From Oscillospiraceae bacterium (lineage in GTDB: Bacteria > Bacillota > Clostridia > Oscillospirales > Oscillospiraceae): a DNA stretch of 9,900 bases. This document shows, one piece after another, positions 1 to 5,559 of this stretch (the first letter of the stretch is position 1; each line of letters opens with the position of its first letter). Location: positions 1-9,900 of the forward strand of contig JAFSZQ010000048.1 of NCBI GenBank assembly GCA_017458885.1, written 5' to 3'. A program made the translations under genes and the position numbers. The notes below the pieces were generated by a model that saw only the letters and a program-made list of their open reading frames with translations, was not told the origin of the DNA and did not search any database.

Positions 1-819
1 GACGCAGTAGGGCGTCCGGCGCTCCGAGAGAAGATCGCCCGCAGGGGCGTGGAGCCAGACGCCGCACGCCGCCGCGGGTTCCGCGCTCGCGCCCGGCGCG
101 AGCAGCGACGCGACGACGCCCGTCAGCACGTCGCCGCTTCCGCCCAGGGCGAGCGCGCTGCCGCCGCAGGCGTTCTCCAGCACCCGCCCGTCGGGCAGCG
201 CCACGAGCGTGCGATGCCCCTTGCGCACCAATACGCAGCCGTGTTCCACGGCGAACGACCGCGCGGTCTCCGCGCGGTCTTTTCGCGCCAGCGCGTCGGG
301 GGAGACGCCCAGCAGCCGCGCGAGCTCGCCGTCGTGCGGCGTCAGGACCGTCTCGCGCCCGCGCCGCGCATCGAGCGCGGAGAGGCTGCCCGCGAGCGCG
401 TTCAGCCCGTCCGCGTCCAGCACGACGGGCTGCTTTGCCTCGCGCAGCAGCGCGTTTACGAGCGCGGTCACGCCCGCGCCGCGCCCCAGTCCCGGCCCGA
501 GCGCCAGCACGTCGCAGGAGCGGAGCTTCTCCTGGATGGGCGCAAGCGCGTCCGCCGTCAGCTTTTCGCCGTCGTCGGGCAGGGGAAAGGGCATCGCGCT
601 CGCGCACTTCGCCGCCTCGACCGCCCAGATGCAGCGCGGCACGCCGAGGAACGCCAGCCCGCAGCCGGAGCGCACGGCGGCGAGCGCCGTGAGGTACGGC
701 GCGCCGGTGTAGCCCGCCGCGCCGCCGACGATGAGGACTTTGCCGAAGTCGCCCTTGTGCCCGTCCGCCCTGCGCGGCGGGAGGGCGGCTTTCGCGTAGC
801 CGCGGTCGATGCGCGTCAT
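1..819 (-). CDS. nnrD: ADP-dependent (S)-NAD(P)H-hydrate dehydratase (partial, 3' end missing)
   Basis: Dehydrates the S-form of damaged NADHX/NADPHX back to NAD(P)H using ADP; a cytoplasmic metabolite-repair enzyme of the YjeF C-terminal (ribokinase-like) family. The minus frame is open from the ATG at 819 to base 1, giving 273 residues without a stop. Visible motifs: HKGDFGKVLIVGG (21-33), ALGPGLG (106-112), DADGLN (135-140), LTPHDGE (159-165) and GGSGDVLTG (226-234), the last carrying the expected catalytic Asp230. Roughly the last 20-30 residues lie outside the window. There is no N-terminal epimerase (NnrE) domain after this start, so this is the stand-alone type, although a fusion partner beyond base 1 cannot be excluded. 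The start is set by AAAGGAAG (827-834), 7 nt before the ATG. The gene is transcribed divergently from the TSUP gene. It contains a perfect 11-bp tandem repeat (259-280) without loss of frame. The family call is secure. Confidence 0.93.
   Translation of the reverse strand, partial: MTRIDRGYAKAALPPRRADGHKGDFGKVLIVGGAAGYTGAPYLTALAAVRSGCGLAFLGVPRCIWAVEAAKCASAMPFPLPDDGEKLTADALAPIQEKLRSCDVLALGPGLGRGAGVTALVNALLREAKQPVVLDADGLNALAGSLSALDARRGRETVLTPHDGELARLLGVSPDALARKDRAETARSFAVEHGCVLVRKGHRTLVALPDGRVLENACGGSALALGGSGDVLTGVVASLLAPGASAEPAAACGVWLHAPAGDLLSERRTPYCV
259..280. repeat. Perfect 11-bp tandem duplication in nnrD
   Basis: CCGCGCGGTCT occurs twice back to back (259-269 and 270-280) inside the nnrD coding sequence. 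The unit is not a multiple of three, yet the frame is intact on both sides, so this is the functional allele. Loss or gain of one unit would cause a frameshift. Confidence 0.8.
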
Positions 820-840
820 AAAACCACTTCCTTTGGCAAA

Positions 841-849
841 AGTATAGCA
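841..849 (-). promoter_or_regulatory. Extended -10 promoter for nnrD
   Basis: Read on the minus strand, the sequence is TGCTATACT: an extended -10 (TGn plus TATACT, -10 hexamer 841-846). No good -35 is seen at 17 bp, as expected for extended -10 promoters. Transcription would start near 834, giving a 5' leader of about 15 nt that begins right at the AAAGGAAG ribosome binding site. Placement is by consensus match only. Confidence 0.55.
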
Positions 850-887
850 TAGGCGGACGAAAAACAGTAGCAAAAGTTTGCGCGCTG

Positions 888-896
888 TGATAGAAT
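888..896 (+). promoter_or_regulatory. Extended -10 promoter for the TSUP gene, probably leaderless
   Basis: TGATAGAAT is an extended -10 element (hexamer TAGAAT at 891-896). The spot 17 bp upstream (TAGCAA, 868-873) matches the -35 consensus poorly. Only 8 nt separate the -10 from the ATG at 905, so the transcript would begin at or within a few bases of the start codon. No Shine-Dalgarno sequence is present in between, which fits leaderless initiation. Inferred from consensus only. Confidence 0.5.
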
Positions 897-904
897 ATCA
901 TATT

Positions 905-1675
905 ATGAATGAATTCCTCAAAACCTGTCTCATCGTCTGCCCGCTGGTGTTCCTCGCGGGCTTCATCGACTCCGTCGCGGGCGGCGGCGGGATCGTCTCG
1001 CTGCCCGCGTACCTGATGGCGGGGCTGCCCGCGCACCTCGCGGCGGGCACGAACAAGGTCGTCAACGGCTGCGGCACGCTGATGGCGACGGTCAAATACT
1101 TCCAGGGCGGCAAGGTGCGCCTGCGCCCCGCGGTCAGCGCCGCCGCCGGCGCGCTGCTCGGCTCCGCCGCCGGCGCGCAGCTCGCGTCCATGATCTCCGA
1201 CGCGGCGCTCAAGACTGCGATGCTCATCGCGCTGCCCTGCGTCGCGGTGTTCCTCGTCGTCAAGCGCGACTTCGGCGGGGACGACGCGCCCGCCGTGGAG
1301 TTCCCGCCGCGGCGCGAGATCGTGACCTCGGTGCTGATCGGGCTCGGCATCGGCTGCTACGACGGTCTGCTCGGGCCGGGGACGGGCACGTTCACGATCC
1401 TTTTGTTCACGGCGTTTTTGTCGATGGATCTGCTCACCGCGTCGGGCTGCGCGAAGGCGGCGAACCTCGCCTCCAACGTCGCGGCGGCGGTCGTGTGGAT
1501 GCTGCACGGCAGCGTGCTGTGGAGGCTCGCCGCGCCGGCGGTCGCGTGCAATGTGCTCGGCGCGTGGTTCGGCGCGCGCTTTGCCATGCGCGGCGGCAGC
1601 AAGCGCATCCGCCTCGTGATGTTCCTCGTGCTGGGGCTGCTGTTCGCGAAGATGCTCTACGAGCTCGTGACGTAA
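905..1675 (+). CDS. TSUP (TauE/SafE) family membrane transporter, probable anion exporter
   Basis: Integral inner-membrane protein of 256 residues, the usual size for TSUP (YfcA-like) proteins. The family is associated with export of sulfite, sulfoacetate or other organosulfur anions; the substrate here cannot be read from the sequence. The two-half family architecture is visible: [11 protein letters not shown] (19-29) followed by [11 protein letters not shown] (41-51) in the first half, and [13 protein letters not shown] (151-163) in the second. About eight hydrophobic segments are separated by a charged loop at 120-138. The start is taken at ATG 905. In-frame GTG 887 and TTG 878 lie upstream, but neither has a ribosome binding site and both overlap or precede the likely promoter. 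moaC follows 13 nt after the stop, so the two are probably co-transcribed. The family is certain; the substrate is open. Confidence 0.9.
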   Translation: MNEFLKTCLIVCPLVFLAGFIDSVAGGGGIVSLPAYLMAGLPAHLAAGTNKVVNGCGTLMATVKYFQGGKVRLRPAVSAAAGALLGSAAGAQLASMISDAALKTAMLIALPCVAVFLVVKRDFGGDDAPAVEFPPRREIVTSVLIGLGIGCYDGLLGPGTGTFTILLFTAFLSMDLLTASGCAKAANLASNVAAAVVWMLHGSVLWRLAAPAVACNVLGAWFGARFAMRGGSKRIRLVMFLVLGLLFAKMLYELVT

Positions 1676-1688
1676 AAAGGAGACCGAC

Positions 1689-2156
1689 ATGGATTTTACC
1701 CACTTCAACGAACAGGGGCGCGCGCGCATGGTGGACGTGAGCGGGAAAGCGCCCACGCTCCGCGCGGCGACGGCGGCGGGCACGGTCAAGATGCAGCCCT
1801 CGACCGTCGCGGCGATCCGCTCCGGCGGCGTGCCCAAGGGCGACGTGCTGGCGGTGGCGCAGGTCGCGGGCGTCATGGCGGCGAAGCGCGCGAGCGACCT
1901 GATCCCCATGTGCCACCCGCTCGCGCTGACCGCCGTGGACGTGCGCTTCGCCCTGCGCGAGGACGCGGTGGACGTCGAGGCGACGGTCAAGTGCCGCGGC
2001 GAGACCGGCGTGGAGATGGAGGCGCTGACGGCGGTGTCCGCCGCGGCGCTGACGGTCTACGATATGTGCAAGGCGCTGGAAAAGGGCATGGAGATCACGG
2101 ACGTCCGGCTACTGGAGAAGACGGGCGGCAAGAGCGGCGACTGGCGGAGGGCATGA
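1689..2156 (+). CDS. moaC: Cyclic pyranopterin monophosphate synthase, MoaC
   Basis: Second step of molybdenum cofactor synthesis: converts the MoaA product (3',8-cyclo-7,8-dihydro-GTP) into cyclic pyranopterin monophosphate in the cytoplasm. The 155 residues match the family length of about 160. Hallmarks: MCHPLALT (74-81), [11 protein letters not shown] (107-117), [13 protein letters not shown] (124-136) and the C-terminal [10 protein letters not shown] (141-150). By alignment from memory with E. coli MoaC, the catalytic Lys51, Asp128 and Lys131 correspond to Lys50, Asp125 and Lys128, all present. A strong AAGGAG (1677-1682) lies 6 nt before the ATG and directly follows the TAA of the TSUP gene, so translation is probably coupled. 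No other moa/moe genes are in the window, so the remaining pathway genes must be elsewhere. It ends 10 nt before the convergent mntP stop. Confidence 0.97.
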   Translation: MDFTHFNEQGRARMVDVSGKAPTLRAATAAGTVKMQPSTVAAIRSGGVPKGDVLAVAQVAGVMAAKRASDLIPMCHPLALTAVDVRFALREDAVDVEATVKCRGETGVEMEALTAVSAAALTVYDMCKALEKGMEITDVRLLEKTGGKSGDWRRA

Positions 2157-2158
2157 AA

Positions 2159-2182
2159 AAAGGGCGTCACAGGACGCCCTTT
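2159..2182 (-). terminator. Hairpin terminator shared by mntP and moaC
   Basis: A perfect 10-bp stem (AAAGGGCGTC, 2159-2168, pairing with GACGCCCTTT, 2173-2182) closes a 4-nt loop. On the minus strand it runs into six Ts (2161-2156), a good intrinsic terminator for mntP. On the plus strand only three Ts follow, so it is weaker for moaC, which ends at 2156. The mntP stop codon (2167-2169) lies in the stem and loop. Confidence 0.85.
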
Positions 2183-2745
2183 AACCATATCTCGAGCCCG
2201 ATGCAGATCAGGATCGCGCCGCCGAGGATGCTTGCCTTGCCGCCAAGCCGCGCGCCCGCCGCGCGTCCGAGCTTCAAGCCGCCCATGCACAGCGCGAAGG
2301 TCACGACCGCGATGATCGCCGCCGCCGTGACCGCCGCCGCGGCGTCGTACGCCGCGATGGTGAAGCCGACGGAGAGCGCGTCGATGGACGTGGCGACGCC
2401 CTGCAAAAGCAGCGCCGCCATTCCCACGCCGGCAGGCTCCTCCGCCGCCCCGCCCGCGGAAAGACCGTCGCGCAGCATCGAGCCGCCGATGAAGAGCAGC
2501 AGCGCCAGCGCGACCCACGGCACGAACCGCTCCAGCGCCGTGAACCGCTCCACGAGCGCGTGGACGCAGAACCAGCCGAGCAGCGGCATCAAAAACTGGA
2601 ACAGCGCGAACGTCCCCGCGACGGCGCAGGCGCGCCGGAGCGACATCCGCGGCTCGTTCAGCCCGTTCGCGAGCGAGACGGAGAACGCATCCATCGCAAG
2701 CCCCACGCCGAGCAGGATGCTGTTGAAGAAAAACACAACGTCCAT
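2167..2745 (-). CDS. mntP: Manganese efflux pump MntP
   Basis: Small inner-membrane Mn2+ exporter (MntP/YebN, formerly DUF204) that protects against manganese excess. The 192 residues and about six hydrophobic segments fit the family. The duplicated signature is visible: GLAMDAFSVS (15-24) in the first repeat and ATSIDALSVG (118-127) in the second. Asp19 and Asp122 are at the positions of the conserved transport aspartates. The start at 2745 is fixed: the next codons upstream give an in-frame TAA, which is itself part of the -10 box, and no other start lies between. There is no Shine-Dalgarno sequence before the ATG. The promoter sits so close that the mRNA is probably leaderless, leaving no space for the yybP-ykoY manganese riboswitch that often controls this family. 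The last codons lie inside the terminator hairpin shared with moaC. Confidence 0.95.
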   Translation of the reverse strand: MDVVFFFNSILLGVGLAMDAFSVSLANGLNEPRMSLRRACAVAGTFALFQFLMPLLGWFCVHALVERFTALERFVPWVALALLLFIGGSMLRDGLSAGGAAEEPAGVGMAALLLQGVATSIDALSVGFTIAAYDAAAAVTAAAIIAVVTFALCMGGLKLGRAAGARLGGKASILGGAILICIGLEIWLKGVL

Positions 2746-2756
2746 AACGGAGATGG

Positions 2757-2785
2757 ATTATACCCCGCCCGCGCGGGTTTTGCAA
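2757..2785 (-). promoter_or_regulatory. mntP: Sigma-A type promoter of mntP, probably leaderless
   Basis: On the minus strand, TTGCAA (2780-2785) and a perfect TATAAT (2757-2762) are separated by 17 bp. Eleven bases separate the -10 from the mntP ATG at 2745. Transcription would start between about 2751 and 2745, giving a 0-6 nt leader. The intervening CCATCTCCGTT has no ribosome binding site. This is the best promoter match in the window. Confidence 0.75.
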
Positions 2786-2858
2786 GGGAAACGCGCGTCG
2801 GTGCGGAATGCGGCAAAAGCGGACGGGCGCGCGGCGCTTTTTTGGCGGAACCGCCGTC

Positions 2859-2887
2859 TTGCGCTTTTGCGCGAAATCCCTCATAAT
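2859..2887 (+). promoter_or_regulatory. xpt: Sigma-A type promoter of xpt
   Basis: TTGCGC (2859-2864), a 17-bp spacer and CATAAT (2882-2887) form a plausible sigma-A promoter. The expected start near A2894 gives a leader of about 26 nt containing the GGAGGGAGGG ribosome binding site (2901-2910). Such a leader is too short to hold the purine riboswitch known upstream of xpt in B. subtilis. Confidence 0.6.
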
Positions 2888-2919
2888 AAAGGCATCTTTT
2901 GGAGGGAGGGTTCGTCTTT

Positions 2920-3495
2920 ATGCAGTTTTTGATCGACCGCATCCGCAAGGAGGGCAAAGTCCTGCCCGGCGACATCATCAAGGTGGACGGCTTTCTGAAC
3001 CACCGCGTCGACACCGCGCTTTTGTCCGCGCTCGCGGACGAGTTTGCGAAGCACTTCCCCATCGACCGCATCACGATGGTCCTCACCGCGGAGGCGAGCG
3101 GCATCGCGCTGGCGACGGTCTGCGCCCAGAAATACGGTGTTCCCCTGCTGTTCGCGAAGAAGGCGAAGAGCGACAACATCGAGGGCGGGCTGTACCAGAG
3201 CGATGTCTTTTCTTATACCTACAAGAAAAAAGTCACCTACATCATCTCGCAGGAGTGGCTGCACGCAAGCGACCATGTGCTGATCATCGACGACTTCATG
3301 GCAAAGGGCAACGCCATGCAGGGGCTGATCGACCTCGTCCACGCCGCCGGCGCGACGCTCGAGGGCATCGGCGTCGCGATCGAGAAGGGCTTCCAGGGCG
3401 GCGGCGACCGCTTCCGCGCGCTCGGCGTGCCGTACAAGGCGCTCGCCGTCATCGACAAGGTGGACGGCGCGGAGCTGACCTTCCGCGCGGATTGA
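2920..3495 (+). CDS. xpt: Xanthine phosphoribosyltransferase
   Basis: Cytoplasmic purine-salvage enzyme that joins xanthine to PRPP to make XMP, a GMP precursor. The 191 residues match B. subtilis Xpt (about 194) along their length. Recognised stretches are VLPGDIIKVDGFLNHRVD (14-31), the family-typical segment with FLNH, and the type I phosphoribosyltransferase PRPP loop VLIIDDFMAKGNA (120-132), with the acidic pair D124-D125. AEASGIA (58-64) and GIGVAIEKGFQGG (149-161) are also characteristic. The start is ATG 2920, placed 9 nt after GGAGGGAGGG (2901-2910). An in-frame TTG at 2899 is rejected because it precedes that site. It is the first gene of a two-gene unit: its TGA overlaps the ribosome binding site of the GH13 gene. 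No companion xanthine permease follows, unlike the B. subtilis xpt-pbuX pair. Confidence 0.96.
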   Translation: MQFLIDRIRKEGKVLPGDIIKVDGFLNHRVDTALLSALADEFAKHFPIDRITMVLTAEASGIALATVCAQKYGVPLLFAKKAKSDNIEGGLYQSDVFSYTYKKKVTYIISQEWLHASDHVLIIDDFMAKGNAMQGLIDLVHAAGATLEGIGVAIEKGFQGGGDRFRALGVPYKALAVIDKVDGAELTFRAD

Positions 3496-3508
3496 GGGGA
3501 CGACGGCC

Positions 3509-4804
3509 ATGGCACGCAACACCGACCCGCGCCTGCAAAATCAGGTGATCTACAGCGTCTACGTCCGCGCGCACACGCCGGAGGGGACGTTCAACGCCAT
3601 CGTGCCCGATCTCGACCGCATCAGGGCGCTCGGCGTGGACTACGTCTGGTTCATGCCCATCCACCCCATCGGCGTGAAAGGCAAAAAGGGCAGCCTCGGC
3701 TGCCCCTACGCCAACCGCGACTACCGCGCCGTGAACCCCGAATACGGCACGATGGCGGATTTCGAGCGCCTGTGTGACGAAATACACGCGCGCGGCATGA
3801 AGGTCATGATCGACGTGGTGTACAACCACACCTCGCCGGACTCCGTGCTGTGGGAGACGCACCCCGAATTCTTCTACAAAAAACCCGACGGCACGCCGGG
3901 CAACCATGTCGGCGACTGGACGGACGTGATCGACCTCGATTATAGCGTCCCGGCGCTCTGGGATTACCAGATCGAGACGCTGACGCGCTGGGCGAAGCTC
4001 GTGGACGGCTTCCGCTGCGACGTGGCTTCGTTCGTGCCCGTCGCGTTCTGGAACAGGGCGCGCGCCGCGGTCGAGGCGGTGCGTCCCGATTTCGTCTGGC
4101 TCGCCGAGACCGTGCACCGCGAGTTCGGCGCGTATATGCGCGCGCGGGGGCTGTACGCCGCGCGCGACGCGGAGGCGTTCGAGGCGTTCGACCTGGAGTA
4201 CGAGTACGACGTGCGCACCGCGTTCGAGAGGATGGCGCGCGACGAAGCGCCGCTGTCGCACTGGCTCGACCTGCTGGAGTTCCAGGAGGCGGCGTACCTC
4301 GGGAACTACAACAAGCTGCGCTTCCTCGAAAACCACGATGTGCCGCGCATCGCGTCGCTCGTGCCGCGCGAGAGCGACCTTGTGAACTACACCGCGATGC
4401 TCTACTTTCTCAAGGGGACGACGCTGCTCTACGCGGGGCAGGAGTGGGCGGACGCGCGCTTGCCGAGCCTCTTTGAAAAGGAGACCGTCGACCGCGCGAC
4501 GGGGCGCGACCTGACGCCGCTGCTGCAAACGCTGCGCGCGATCAAGCGCGACGCGCTCGCGCCCGACGACGCGTTCTTTGCCCGCGCGCTGGACGGGCGC
4601 AAGGTCGCGGTCATGCGCCGCGTCAACGCCGACGCGGTGAAGGTCGGCGTGTTCAGCCTGCGCTCCGAGCCCGCCGACGTGCCGGTCGAGGACGTGCCGG
4701 ACGGCGAGTATGTGAGCCTCATCGACGGCGCTCCCGTCGCCGTGCGCGGCGGCGCGCTGCATTGCGCGGGCGCGCCCGTCGTGTTCCGCGCGCCGCGCGC
4801 CTGA
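3509..4804 (+). CDS. GH13 alpha-amylase-family glycoside hydrolase, cytoplasmic
   Basis: Retaining alpha-glucan hydrolase (or transglycosidase) with an (alpha/beta)8 barrel, 431 residues. The four GH13 regions are intact: DVVYNH (102-107), DGFRCDVAS (166-174) with nucleophile Asp171, WLAETV (198-203) with acid/base Glu200, and FLENHDVPR (272-280) with transition-state stabiliser Asp277. A short beta-rich C-terminal domain (about 345-431) follows. There is no signal peptide or membrane segment, so it should act on intracellular glycogen or imported maltodextrins. Its exact specificity (alpha-amylase, alpha-glucosidase, other) and GH13 subfamily cannot be assigned by eye. The start ATG lies 8 nt after GAGGGGA (3494-3500), which overlaps the xpt stop codon, so translation is likely coupled. 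It ends only 4 nt from the convergent membrane-protein gene. Confidence 0.93.
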   Translation: MARNTDPRLQNQVIYSVYVRAHTPEGTFNAIVPDLDRIRALGVDYVWFMPIHPIGVKGKKGSLGCPYANRDYRAVNPEYGTMADFERLCDEIHARGMKVMIDVVYNHTSPDSVLWETHPEFFYKKPDGTPGNHVGDWTDVIDLDYSVPALWDYQIETLTRWAKLVDGFRCDVASFVPVAFWNRARAAVEAVRPDFVWLAETVHREFGAYMRARGLYAARDAEAFEAFDLEYEYDVRTAFERMARDEAPLSHWLDLLEFQEAAYLGNYNKLRFLENHDVPRIASLVPRESDLVNYTAMLYFLKGTTLLYAGQEWADARLPSLFEKETVDRATGRDLTPLLQTLRAIKRDALAPDDAFFARALDGRKVAVMRRVNADAVKVGVFSLRSEPADVPVEDVPDGEYVSLIDGAPVAVRGGALHCAGAPVVFRAPRA

Positions 4805-4820
4805 CGGGTCAGCGGCGCGG
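4793..4820. repeat. Inverted repeat spanning two convergent stop codons
   Basis: Arms 4793-4804 and 4809-4820 pair at 10 of 12 positions around the 4-nt loop CGGG. Both TGA stop codons (GH13 on plus, membrane protein on minus) sit at the loop end. No T-run follows on either strand, so it is not a classical intrinsic terminator. It may slow RNA polymerase or protect 3' ends. Part of the symmetry is a trivial result of facing TGA codons. Confidence 0.55.
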
Positions 4821-5546
4821 GAATTTCCGGTGCAGCTCGTGCTTTTTGATGACGCACAGCCTGTCCGTGCAGTTCTCGCAGACGAGAAAGGCGTTCGTCT
4901 CCTCCACGAACCGCTCGGGATGGCGGTAGTACGTCACCTCCCACAGCGCCGTGCAGACCAGCGCGAGCGCGACGAGGCTCCACGACCAGAAGTGCGGGAC
5001 GAACAGGAGCGGCGTCGCGATCATGATGGTGCCCCACGCGAAGATGCGGCAGGTGACGCAGCACTTGTTCTTCATCACGAGCTTCTGGAACGGGCAGTAG
5101 AAGATGATGCAGATGAGGTCGGAGAGATAGTAGAACGTCGCGAGCAGCACCAGCGTCGGCACGCCGATGACGCCGCGCAGATACAGCACGAGGAACACGA
5201 GGTTCAGCGCGATCCACAGCAGCGCCACGCGCGTCGCGCCGAGGTCGAGGCGCTCGAGGCGCGTGCGCAGGCGGAAGCCGTCCACCGCCGCCTCGATCCT
5301 GTCGAAGTGCTCGGGGAACTGCTTCAGGCAGCCGCGGCTGACGCGGGACTTGGGCGAGAGCTGGAACGCGAACGACACGAGAAACAGCAGCCACAGCAGG
5401 TTGATCGGGTGGAGCAGCGCGCGGTTCCGCGTGAAGTCCAACTGTTCGCGGTCTGTCAGGAACGTGACAAGCACGCACAGCAGCACGAGCGCGCGAACCG
5501 TAAAGCGCACGAGGTAGGAGCGCAGCATTTTCGTGGCGTGTTCCAT
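4809..5546 (-). CDS. Conserved-type integral membrane protein with cysteine clusters, function unknown
   Basis: Protein of 245 residues that I cannot assign to a characterised family. The style resembles hypothetical membrane proteins of Clostridia that I recall, without a known role. Hydrophobic segments lie at about 18-30, 47-62, 104-123, 129-150 and 168-202 (the last probably two helices). A basic/acidic cytoplasmic-looking loop at 64-103 separates the second and third. Eleven cysteines include CCVTC (162-166) between membrane segments and CENCTDRLC (223-231) in the hydrophilic tail, suggestive of a metal (Zn or Fe-S) or redox site. The tail ends in a basic cluster. The start is ATG 5546, 5 nt after GAGGGAGG (5552-5559), which overlaps the recG stop; the frame stays open further upstream but that is recG antiphase sequence. 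It is the last gene of the minus-strand operon. Confidence 0.85.
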   Translation of the reverse strand: MEHATKMLRSYLVRFTVRALVLLCVLVTFLTDREQLDFTRNRALLHPINLLWLLFLVSFAFQLSPKSRVSRGCLKQFPEHFDRIEAAVDGFRLRTRLERLDLGATRVALLWIALNLVFLVLYLRGVIGVPTLVLLATFYYLSDLICIIFYCPFQKLVMKNKCCVTCRIFAWGTIMIATPLLFVPHFWSWSLVALALVCTALWEVTYYRHPERFVEETNAFLVCENCTDRLCVIKKHELHRKFPRR

Positions 5547-5551
5547 CGTTG

Positions 5552-5559
5552 CCTCCCTC
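5552..5559 (-). promoter_or_regulatory. Ribosome binding site fused to the recG stop codon
   Basis: GAGGGAGG on the minus strand overlaps the last two bases of the recG TGA (5558-5560). It lies 5 nt before ATG 5546 and fixes that start for the membrane protein, whose frame is otherwise open for another 130 codons. It implies coupled termination and reinitiation. Confidence 0.85.

Noticed and set aside
49..852. 267-codon plus-strand open frame at the left edge
   Set aside because: It is the shadow of nnrD, whose family motifs are all on the minus strand in a frame open to the window edge.
878..904. Upstream TTG (878) or GTG (887) as the start of the TSUP protein
   Set aside because: No ribosome binding site precedes either, and they lie on the likely promoter; the added residues are not part of the family's usual N-terminus.
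2815..2843. Terminator-like element: AAAAGCG and CGCTTTT arms followed by Ts
   Set aside because: The stem is 7 bp with a 13-nt loop, and no plus-strand gene runs into it, since mntP is transcribed away. More likely chance structure between two promoters.
2844..2872. Small hairpins GGCGG-AA-CCGCC and GCGC-TTTT-GCGC ahead of xpt, considered as operators or riboswitch parts
   Set aside because: Too short, and they overlap the -35 region of the likely promoter; arms of 4-5 GC bases are common by chance at this composition.
4172..4189. Tandem 9-bp repeat GAGGCGTTC in the GH13 gene
   Set aside because: In-frame repeat of the residues EAF inside an ordinary helix; no sign of function or variability.
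3449..4762. 437-codon minus-strand open frame antisense to the GH13 gene
   Set aside because: His/Arg/Val-rich shadow; the GH13 catalytic motifs on the plus strand explain the conservation of the open frame.
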